A stretch of 64,000 nucleotides of DNA, taken from positions 14,216,001 to 14,280,000 of the forward strand of contig NC_085114.1 in NCBI RefSeq assembly GCF_030269925.1. The letters run 5' to 3'. The first letter of the stretch is position 1; every line of letters begins with the position of its first letter. Source of the stretch: Bombyx mori. Its lineage: Eukaryota; Arthropoda; Insecta; Lepidoptera; Bombycidae. Of this stretch, positions 46,201 through 57,800 are shown one piece after another. The translations under genes were made by a program, and so were the position numbers. The notes under the pieces are model-generated. The model saw nothing but the letters and a program-made list of their open reading frames with translations. It did no database searches and had not been told where the DNA came from.

Positions 46201-48831
46201 GAGTAGTCACGCGCCGCCCCCCCGGACCGAGCGCACTAGTGCACGAGCACTGCGGGCACAGAGTAGTCACGCGCCGCCCCCCCGGACCGAGCGCACTAGT
46301 GCACGAGCACTGCGGGCACAGAGTAGTCACGCGCCGCCCCCCCGGACCGAGCGCACTATTGCACGAGCACTGCGGGCACAGAGTAGTCACGCGCCGCCCC
46401 CCCGGACCGAGCGCACTAGTGCACGAGCACTGCGGGCACAGAGTAGTCACGCGCCGCCCCCCCGGACCGAGCGCACTAGTGCACGAGCACTGCGGGCACA
46501 GAGTAGTCACGCGCCGCCCCCCCGGACCGAGCGCACTAGTGCACGAGCACTGCGGGCACAGAGTAGTCACGCGCCGCCGCCCCGGACCGAGCGCACTAGT
46601 GCACGAGCACTGCGGGCACAGAGTAGTCACGCGCCGCCCCCCCGGACCGAGCGCACTAGTGCACGAGCACTGCGGGCACAGAGTAGTCACGCGCCGCCCC
46701 CCCGGACCGAGCGCACTAGTGCACGAGCACTGCGGGCACAGAGTAGTCACGCGCCGCCCCCCCGGACCGAGCGCACTAGTGCACGAGCACTGCGGGCACA
46801 GAGTAGTCACGCGCCGCCCCCCCGGACCGAGCGCACTAGTGCACGAGCACTGCGGGCACAGAGTAGTCACGCGCCGCCCCCCCGGACCGAGCGCACTAGT
46901 GCACGAGCACTGCGGGCACAGAGTAGTCACGCGCCGCCCCCCCGGACCGAGCGCACTAGTGCACGAGCACTGCGGGCACAGAGTAGTCACGCGCCGCCCC
47001 CCCGGACCGAGCGCACTAGTGCACGAGCACTGCGGGCACAGAGTAGTCACGCGCCGCCCCCCCGGACCGAGCGCACTAGTGCACGAGCACTGCGGGCACA
47101 GAGTAGTCACGCGCCGCCCCCCCGGACCGAGAGCACTAGTGCACGAGCACTGCGGGCACAGAGTAGTCACGCGCCGCCCCCCCGGACCGAGCGCACTAGT
47201 GCACGAGCACTGCGGGCACATAGTAGTCACGCGCCGCCCCCCCGGACCGAGCGCACTAGTGCACGAGCACTGCGGGCACAGAGTAGTCACGCGCCGCCCC
47301 CCCGGACCGAGCGCACTAGTGCACGAGCACTGCGGGCACAGAGTAGTCACGCGCCGCCCCCCCGGACCGAGCGCACTAGTGCACGAGCACTGCGGGCACA
47401 GAGTAGTCACGCGCCGCCCCCCCGGACCGAGCGCACTAGTGCACGAGCACTGCGGGCACAGAGTAGTCACGCGCCGCCCCCCCGGACCGAGCGCACTAGT
47501 GCACGAGCACTGCGGGCACAGAGTAGTCACGCGCCGCCCCCCCGGACCGAGCGCACTAGTGCACGAGCACTGCGGGCACAGAGTAGTCACGCGCCGCCCC
47601 CCGGACCGGTGGGGGGCGTAGTGTGCCTGTATCGGTGGTCATTCGGTCCGGTTTTAAGTGTGAGACAGCCGTCATGCAATTGATACTTCGATGCACAAGT
47701 CTATGGTGGCATCCCTACGTCGACAGATGCAGGCGTGCAGTGTGTCGTCACTTACGATGAGTTCCTCGCCGCTCGGCCAGGCCGGCGACGCCATGAAGGT
47801 GTCCCTCAAGGTCCTGTGCTCGGGACTCATGCGGTCGTTCACGAACCTCTCCCCGACGCTGCTGAGGTAGCTGTTCTTTTTACCTAAAAAAACGTGATCA
47901 GTTGAAACGTATGATAAACTGGCATGTACCGCCTTTTCATTTGCGTTACATCTTCCCAGAAGAAAAGTTGGTTTTGTAACTCTCTGGTCCCTACTAGCCG
48001 GTACTTAGATCTGTTTGTACGCAAATAAGTGAGTAACCACATTGTTGTATTAATTGAAGAAGATATTTCCAGCGTTGCCTGGGTTATTACATTTAAAAGA
48101 ATATATCAGAGTATGTCTTAATCGAGGCTATAGGCTATCATTGTCACCTTCCTGATTGATCTTAGTGGTGTTTTATCTATGTGACTATCATTTTGCCTAT
48201 TTCTGTCGCGAAACAGTAGCTGTTTGAGCCGATATATGCTCGTTCAAAGAAGCCTTAGAACTATTCGCCTATATAAAAATATGTGAAAAAATGAGTGAAG
48301 ATTGTGATTGGCATTGGTAACTCGTCTTTTTATCTAATCTTAATTAATCAGATAATATTTAGTGGTGACCCTATTCACCACATTTTTACAATTCCTCGAA
48401 TTTTAAAATAGATAATCCGCCATTATTACTAGTTTCGATTGGAAGGAACACCGAATTGATAAAATGATAAATCGCTATTCCCACCAAATATATTTAAAGA
48501 AAACTAAATTGTTGCCATAAGAAAAAAAAATAAAAAAAAATAAACTTCGTATCGAACTCACCCTTAAATATTTTTTCGGCCAAGACCTTCAGCTCAAACT
48601 GCTTCTTATCGTCAGGAGACAAGGCCAGCCTGTACTTCCTGGCGAGGTGGGCCCGGTGCAGGCGATGGAGCTCCTCGGAGGCCTCTCGGCAGGTGGAGGG
48701 GCACGGCGGCCACGACAGGTCCAGCAGCTTGGTTGGGAGCTGCGCCGAGAGACGCTTCAGCCAGTGCACCTTGGCGACGCCGAGGAATCGCCGGTTTTCT
48801 GGCGTCTCCGGACCGTTGCGAGTGATGAAGC
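40222..48831 (-). CDS. Myo61F: Myosin TH1 tail exons
   Basis: Six exons encode the basic, lipid-binding TH1 domain: 48562-48831, 47756-47883, 44530-44748, 42319-42419, 41337-41439 and 40222-40236. Exon 44530-44748 ([19 protein letters not shown] to VPRDLKKDK) is markedly GC-rich and directly abuts the 60-bp array. The last coding exon has only five codons, VATP and stop. Confidence 0.88.
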
Positions 48832-51800
48832 CTAGCGGGTTGTGTTCCGTTACAAGCTCTGATAGAACTAACAGTTACAATAGCAGGGGGCGAGGTCGCG
48901 CTCACTCGTGGCCACCTACCACCGGGTGGACAGTGAACCAGTTCCCTCCTTATTCTATTTATCAGCCCACAGACGTCCACTGCTGGACATAGGTCTCCCC
49001 CAAGCCTCACCACAAAGATCGATTCTGCGCTGCTTGCACCCAGCGGATCCTTGTGAACCTCAATAGGTCTTTGGTTCATTTTGTGAGAGGCCTACCCACG
49101 CTACGTCTTCTGGTTCATCTAAGACTTCAGAATTTGTTTCTGCGCACCGGGTGTCTAACAGAAGATGTCTAATGATATTAAGTTTGGTAGGCAATGACTT
49201 GGTTGTGCCTATGTCACTACTGACGTCCTAGACTGACGGAAGCCACTCACCATCAAATGGGCCGCACGATCCTCTGGCTTCAAAGGCAGTAAAAATGTTA
49301 AGAAAAAGTTGGCAATTTGTATGTTGTTATGTGCAAAAATAATAGGTGTTATTGCTTTATCCGGCAGGTGATCGCACCGCTGCCGCTCTCTGCTGCTTCT
49401 GGTTCCTGTCGTCTATCTACTGCTGGTATAATGCTATACATTAAGCAATAAAAAAAAATCAGCATGGGCGAGTATTAGGGCCTTATCATACTAGCGCTTT
49501 GCGAGCGGCTGCGATTAAAAAATAAAATCCAAAACATTTTCGCTCCTACCTGCGAATGTCAAGACCTACATTTTTTGAGTTGTTGCATCTGATACAAACT
49601 GACTTAAGAGATGAAGACACACGGACTGTAGTGGGGCAGGGTAGAGGTGTTGGCGTTTGTACGAGACAGTACAAAATGGCGTCTACGCTGCTATTCACTA
49701 ATTCGCTAATGCGGGTTTTTTTGGAGTTTATGGCCTGGTATCTAGACCATTAGGCCAAGTCTTGAGTTTCCTCTAATGTGATAAAGCCCTTAGTGTGGCC
49801 ATATTACAAAACAATTAAGACTCCCAGCTCATACCTGAAGATAAGTGGACACATTCACATGATATCTGGCGGGTTCCAGTAAACGTGAGCTCGCCTGCTT
49901 ATCTTCAAATAAAGGTACCTTTAATAAAAGCTCTGATGACGTCAGCGGCTTTCCTCCTCCTCTCCCTGAGTCTTTGGGCCAGGAACCTCCTCACCCACTT
50001 CTGGATGACGATGGCCGCGTTCCGCATTCGGAGGTACCTCTTCCTGAGGTAGTAACCTCGCCACCTGCTCTGGATGATGGTGGCTATGTCGTTCTTCTTT
50101 ATCTGGAAGGCGTCTTCCGTTGCGAAGAGCGTCTTCGGGAATCGAACGAAGATTTTCGTACTGGAATATTCATTGATAGGAATGTTTCATGATTTCTTTT
50201 TACTGAATTTAACGGGATCTCCAAATATATGGATATTGATTGTTCACCTCTTGTAATTACTTCCATGTAATGCAGCCTTTCCCAAAGTGGGTGATAACGC
50301 CCCCTCGTGGGTGCTGCAGGCCTAAAGAGGAGCGGTAAGTCTCGGAAAAAAGGGGGCGTTTTATATAGGCTTGGGAGGGGATTTGTAATTTCATGTAGGA
50401 CTCTTAGCAACCGACTGAGATCTCGACCGAAACTATAGTGGTTTTTAAGTAGGTGAAAAAATGGGGGCGCCAAAAAATAATTTATTCGAAAAGTGGATAG
50501 TAGACATAATAAGTTAGGAAGCCACTAATGTAATACATTAGAAGAGTAAACGAATTGGAGTTGGGTGGGTGGTTAATAGTGACGTCACATATCCTGAAAC
50601 ACGAGCACGAAGTCTGGGTGTAAGAAGTGAGCTTGGTACTGGCAAGCCACCTGGTGAGTAAGGTCGATTTTTGCACAATCCATGCCGTTTAATTTGAACG
50701 AGACAGACATATACTGGTTTTGACTGGCGAGGGAATGAGACAAAACACTTTGAATGGCGATTTTTCATTTATCTCTAATTGGGTGAACTAGCTATATCAA
50801 CCAAGTAAATGCCGCCAGCCACCTTGAAATATGAGTTCTAAGGTCTCAAGTATAGTTACAACGGCTGCCCCGCCCTTCAAACCGAAACGCATTACTTCTT
50901 CACGGCAGAAATAGGCAGGGTGGTGGTACCCACCCGTGCGAACTCACAAGACACTCTACCATCAGTGAGAATTTCTGTTGCGTCTCAGAATTTATTCGCA
51001 GACATTTTGTAATAATGAATGCGACCGAAGAAGACATGGTGTGTGCGTGCGTGCGTACAAGCGTGCGTCCGTGCGTGTGTGTGTTTGAAAGAAAAATTTG
51101 TAGTGCCGACCCCACCTAGTGGGACAAGGTGGAGAAAAAGAAGATTTTGTAAAAATTAATGTCACATAATAATACAAATTGAATAGGAGATCTTAGACTA
51201 CTGAGTGTGTAGCTTACTTCCCCATCCTGTATTCCTCTTTCTCGTACTGGAGGGCCTCCACCAGCCGCTGCACGCCGTCCCGCGCGGCGCCGCGGTAGTT
51301 GGGCCACGTCTCCGCGCTCAGGCACTTGTACCTGCAAGACAACGAGATGGAATGGGAGCGCCATCTACCGGGTGCTAGCTGAACACATCCAGAGATTTGC
51401 AGCTTCATTGAACCTCGTCGAATCGCGTAGGAGTGTAGTGATAAACAAACTTAAAGAAAAATTTAATATATGTATATTGCCATAATATTGAAGAAGCAAT
51501 ACAGTAATATCTTTATAACGCAGATTGGTTTCACGTTATTGAAAAACGCGTTTAACTTGTAATGTTTTTTTTTTTTAATAAACTTTATAAAAATAAAATT
51601 TAACCTACACCTTTTAATAGACAATTTTAATAAAATAATTTAATTTTGTAATAACACAATTTACACACGTGCAAAGGTACGCGAAGCTAATTATGAACTG
51701 TAGAAATAATTATAAATTTCACAGTACAGAAATATGTATGTGGGAAATCCCCATGTTATACGGGGGATTGAAATCGCGTAATAAGTGTACCGCGTTATAG

Positions 51801-54800
51801 GCGGAATTACTGTATTGATTATTTAAATATGTAAAACTCTTCTATAAAAAGAACAAAAAAAAATTTGGTTGTACAGAGAAGTCTTTGCCTAATTATACAT
51901 AGATAAATAAATATAAATAAAATAGCTGAAGGTTCCGGTCTAGCAAGACACTTGATGTACTGTTGCTGCCGGAAGGGCAGAAGGGAAGACTTCGACTCAT
52001 GTTTCAGAGTGCATAATATCATCCCCGTCGTGGTGGTTCCACTGCAGTCTTTGTGGTCGTTCCCTCAATGCTGAGGATCGTGACTGTATGTCAATCTTCT
52101 CCACTCGGTCCGGTTCTGCGCCATATGTACCGCTCCCTGTATCTGGCCTCCAGTCACCTCCTCGAGTTGGTCCACCCATCTAGCTGGCGCTCTTCCTCTA
52201 GCGCGCTTCCCCTCCATTTGTCCAAGAATTATGAGTTTCTCCAGGCTGTGCAATGAGGATCGCATTATATAGATACTCCACTATACCTTTCCAAGAACGC
52301 TTCGTAAGTCCTCCTGTAAGCGAAGCCGGCGCGCCGCACCCTGAGGTTCTCCATCAGACCGAGATACTTCACCTGGTGGGAGACCAGCTTGTCGTCGAAT
52401 TGCACTAGAATTTAATGTCGCAGTCTCAATTTAATGTTAATCAGTGTGCTTAGTGCGAGTTTTTTAACGTTCTCGATAGCGTAAAAGTTAACTCATATTC
52501 GTATGGAATGGAATCCTCACAGTCCGTCTGATGTTGAAGATTATCACAACTCCACAAAAAAAAAATCGTTTTTTGTCCTAACCTTTATACTAGGTTTTTC
52601 TGGTTAATTATTAACAAAAACGAAAATAAAATACCTTTTTTTTGGTATAAATTTTGCTTTCGTGATAGTTAGTAATAATAATAATAATCATTTTTTAATT
52701 TTTTTATAAATTTTAATACTTTCAAAAAAACCGCGCTATGAGACTGATGTGTTTACGTTTACACAGTGCCACTAGATGGCACTCGAGTCATAGACAACGA
52801 TCAAGTGTTTTGTACAAGCCCAGAAAAACTCAAAATGTCACGAAAGTGCGAAATACGATGCTGATGCATTTTGTTTCATATGTGGTCAATTTATTAAAAA
52901 TTCAAAAGCAAACTGTTTCATGCCATGTATATTTTTTTTTCGTCTAATTACGATCTAAAGTATCAAAATTTTATGCTTTGAAATCAAAGTCAAATTTGGT
53001 GTTGATCCGTGATTATTGGATCTGAGTACAATGGTTCCAAAGCCCCCGCTCATTTTGAGGTTTTTTTATTTTTTTTATTGCTTCGATGGGTGGACGAGCT
53101 CACAGCCCACCTGGTGTTAAGTGGTTACTGGAGCCCATAGACATCTACAATGTAAATGCGCCACACACCTTGAGATATAAGTTCTAAAGTCTCAGTATAG
53201 TTACAGAGGTTTGAGACTGAAACTCCTTACAGGGCTGCAGCGGTGGTAGATATTTGAGGGTAAGTAAGAGTACGTACTCGGCGCCTTGAAGTCGTTGGGC
53301 TTGATGCAGCGGATGTACGAGGGCTCCTTGCTGCTGAGGATCTTGATGAGGTCGTTCAGAGAATTCTTGAACTGAGTGATGGCGGTCTCCGGACGTTTCT
53401 TGCTCCTCAAGTTGTAGTCCTGGGTTGTGCCAGTAAAAAATATATCGATCGAAAGGCAAACGTGACTAAGCGACAATAACTGCTTTATACATAAATGATA
53501 GGCAATAACCATATTCGATGCGAAAAATTTTTTTTTTCAGGTCTTTTTTTATTTTTATTTTTATTGCTTAGATGGATGGACAACCTGGTGTTAAGTGGTT
53601 ACTGGAGCCCATAGACATCTACAACGTAAATGCGCCACCCATCTCGAGATATAAGTTCTAAGGTCTCAAGTATAGTTACAACTGCCCTACCCTTCAAACC
53701 GAAACGCATTACTGCTTCACGGCAGAAATAGGCGGGGCGGTGGTACCTACCCATGCGGACTCACAAGAGGTCCTACCACCAGTGATAACGCAAATTATAA
53801 TTTTGCGGCTTTGATTTTTATTACACGATGTTATTCCTTCACCGTGGAAGCCAATCGTGAACATTTGTCTATTAAAATCATTTCAATCCTACAGCTAGAT
53901 TCGTTAAAATAGATTTTTTTTCAGGTATTTCAACTTTAAATTAGTGTACTGTAAAGTTCACGCATTGTCGCTTAGTCATAATGATTTTTTTACATATAAA
54001 ATATCATTGCTTAATCACGTTTGCCTTTCAAGCGTTGATATGAAAGGTTCGATAAGGATTTTCGTGAAGCAAGTTTTCAGTTGATATTTTGAAAGCGAAA
54101 GTACATGATCTCTTTTTCAAAACACACGATAGCTTGATCGTTTTGTAGTATGTTGTGGTTTATATAATTTATTTTATTTGAAAATGTATTTCTTATCCTA
54201 TGTATCTTTGTATGTATGTGAATCTATGTATTTGTTTTGGCAATGTAATTTTTATAAATTAGTATTCATTTTACTCATGTCTACTGTAATTCTTTAAATT
54301 ATCGCCATGTATGAACTTTATCATAGCTACGCACTTCTTGAATGTTTCACTTCATCAACGAGGGTTAACTGGAAGAGAATGCCTGGATGACGTTAAGTTC
54401 GCCTTTGTACAATATTTTGTGCAATAAAGAATTTTCATTCGTTCATTCATTCATTCGTTCATTCATTCATTCATTCGTTCATTCATTCGTTCATTCATTC
54501 AAGGATTTCGCAATATGCTTTTTTTTACTAGGGCACACATTTTTGCGTGACATATCCCCTATGCCCATCCACGCGGTTGCTGAAGGTTACCTTGAAGCAG
54601 CAGCCGACGATGGTGTTGTCGCTGGACGCCATCAGGCTCTGGATGTCGCGGAAGAGGAGATCGTTGTTCTTCTCCAAGAAGGTGTTCACGTTGTAAGTCA
54701 CTTCGCCGGCGTAGTGGACCAGGCAGAACTCCTGAGGATATGAGTGGGGGTCAGCTGGTGCGTGTCTTAGGACGTGGGACCGATTCTCCGATGACAAGAC

Positions 54801-57800
54801 GGCGGTGCTGATCTGATCAGTACTGATAGCAATTAGGGGGACAGTAAGATAAACCTTATCTAAAAACCGAACTAATAGGGTATTAGATCAAAGTTATGAG
54901 ATTATTATTGCATATGAGCAGCGGTACTTCATGCCTGTGGAAATTTTCAAGTTAATCGGGCGTTTTGAAGTCTGTCAAAATGACGTTCAAAGATTCCGTT
55001 ACAAACAAACATTGGTAATAATATCCCCCCTAATTGCAGACTGTGAGGAGACGACAAAAATCGAGATGAACTGATTATATGGTGGTTGGACCTCTTGTGA
55101 GCCCGCACGGGTAGGTACCACCACCCCGCCTAATTCTGCCGTGAAGCAGTTTCGGTTTGAAGGGTGGGGCAACTGATACCTTAGAACTTATATCAAGGTG
55201 GGTGGCAGCATTTACGTTGTAGATGTCTATGGGCTAACCATTAAACATCAAGTGGGCTATGAGCTCGTCCACCTATTTGAGCAATAAATAAATAAAAATT
55301 TACATCACGGCCCATCAGCTTCTGGGTCTTGGTGTCGGATTTGCGGTGGGACTTGTAGTGCTGGTGGCCGTCCAGATGCTGGTTCAGCTTGTCGAGGAAA
55401 CTCGCGTCTGTCGCGTCCCCGGGACGAAGGCACTCGTCGTCCAGTATTGATATTATACCTGGAAAACATTGACACATTGGCAATCGTAACATGTTGTGTT
55501 GTTTATTAGTGTATTGCGTATTAACTGCGCCCGTGGATTCGTGTACAACAAAATGCAATTTTGCAACACATACTACATACAACACATACATACATTAAGG
55601 TAGGCAGCGGCTTGGTTCTGCCCGTGGCATTGCTGACGTCCATGAGCGACGGTGACCACTTACCATCAGGTGGGCCGTATGTTCGTCTGCCTACAAAGGC
55701 AATAAAAAAACACACACACACACACAGATATGTACCTACATTCTTTGTATAAACTGGTTGTTAGGAAAAGTTTTCCGAAAACGAACATTTTGTACCTAAA
55801 AAGTTGTAAATTGTGGGGAGCGCGGTATCAGCGCCGCGCCCGCGGTTTCGTTGATCCGCGCATCAGCTGTTTTTGATTTTGTGTTTCATTGCTGGTTTTT
55901 TTTTTAAAAGTAAATTAATGTATTTTTTATGAAACTATCGTTTCATTTAGCTGCACTAATACGATGGAGGGTAAATAATGTTAATAAAACGTTTTGAAAA
56001 TATGATTTTTTTAAATCAGGATCGATTTTTTTCCGTCCCATCATCCCATCAATATACATAGATAATTAATTATCTAATAATAATAATAATACTGGTGACT
56101 TGTGTCGTAGATACCGTCAGCAATGGCAATATTTTTTATGTAGTACTATATAATAAAAAAAATGTGTAATTAATAAGATTTAAATAAATTTTGTAAAATA
56201 ATAATAATAACTAATGGTATTCGTGATTTTATTAAATACGGAAGCTTCATTCTCACCCTTATGCCTGGCTTCGATAAGGTCGCAAATGATGATATTGTTG
56301 AAGTACTCGACCGGCTCCCACTCGATGCCTTCCCGCAGGTACTCCTCCTGCTCCTGCCGCAGCGTGAGCTGGATGAACAGCTGCTGGAGCTTCTCGTTAC
56401 AGAAGTTTATGCAGAACTGCTCGAAGCTGAAATATGATGGTTTTTTTTATTGCTTAAATGGGTGGACGAGCTCACAGCCCACCTGATGTTAAGTGGTTAC
56501 TGGAGTCCATGGACATCTACAACGTAAATGTCGCCACCCACCTTGAGATATGAGCTCTAAGGTCTCAGTATAGTTACAACGGCTGCCCCACCCTTAAAAC
56601 CGAAACGCATTACTGCTTGACGGCAGAAATAGGCAGGGTGGTGGTACCTACCCGTGCGGACTCACGATAGGTCCTACCACCAGGGTTTCAGTCAATGGAC
56701 ATTAATAAAATTTAATGGCTTAGTACATTTTCTGTTTTAAAAACCGACGTACTAGCGGTAGATTCAGATAAACTATGGCAGGGGAACAGCCAAGCGATCG
56801 CCTTTTAATTAACCGCCATTGCCTTTAAGCAAATGAAAGTGAACCTATCATTAAATTTTTTATAATGTTTTTATCCTGCCTATGATGATAGCCTTGAGAA
56901 GCTACTTCAGTTTCTCCTTGACGTATAGGTGAGCTCACGGGGCTCAAACCGGGAGTGTTGCTAACACTGGCCCTAGCAAGAGCCGTGCTTCGCAGAATCT
57001 ACCACTAGATCGGAAACGCGACCCACTGAGAAGATCCGGCAAGAAACTCTGGGTTAATTTACTCGTCGAGCCCTTCGTCGCAAGTGTTAGCAACACTCCA
57101 GTTTGAGCCCCGTGAGCTCACCTACAGTCAAAGAGAAGCTGAAATAGCCTCTCAAGGCTATCAGCATAGGTAGGAAAAAATCAAATCAAACTGAAAATAC
57201 GACCTTCATAAAAGAACGGATGTCTCAGATCTCATTGCACACTTAAGCTGATCAAAAATTCCTACCTGTTCTTAGGGAATATCTCAAAGCCGTAGATATC
57301 CAAGATTCCTATAACAGAAGATTTAGCGTCCTTCTCGATGGGCGCAAGCGACGAGTTTAGCCTGGAGACCAGCCAGCTGAAGTGCTTGTCGTATATAGCT
57401 TTAGCCAGAGCGTCTCTAGCGTATTGAGCCTGTTCCACGTCCAGGGGTGTGCTGACGACGTCGCCGCGGGCCTCTATCGTCCTATTGGTCAGGGCCTCGC
57501 GTAATGCCGTCGCGTTCACTTTTAGGAGCTAAAAGAGAACAGAGATTCGATAGAGTCGAATAAATATTATAATTTCTTGTTTTTTTTTTTGTTTTTTTTT
57601 TATTTATTTTTTATTGCTTAGATGGGTGGACGAGCTCACAGCCCATCTGGTGTTAAGTTGTTACTGAAGCTCATAGACATCTACAACGTAAATGCGCCAC
57701 CCACCTTGAGATATAAGTACTAAGGTCTCAGTATAGTTACAACGGCTGCCCCGCCCTTCAAACCGAAACGCATTTCTGCTTCACGGCAGAAATAGGCGGG

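Noticed and set aside
44749..47608. CRISPR-like array
   Set aside because: Units are contiguous 60-mers without spacers, in a eukaryotic intron.
44798..47683. A 961-codon plus-strand ORF, plus long minus ORFs over the array
   Set aside because: They arise because the 60-bp unit has no stops. There is no start context, domain or plus-strand splice structure. Only the minus frame next to the TH1 exon has a biological reading, and then only if upstream acceptors are used.
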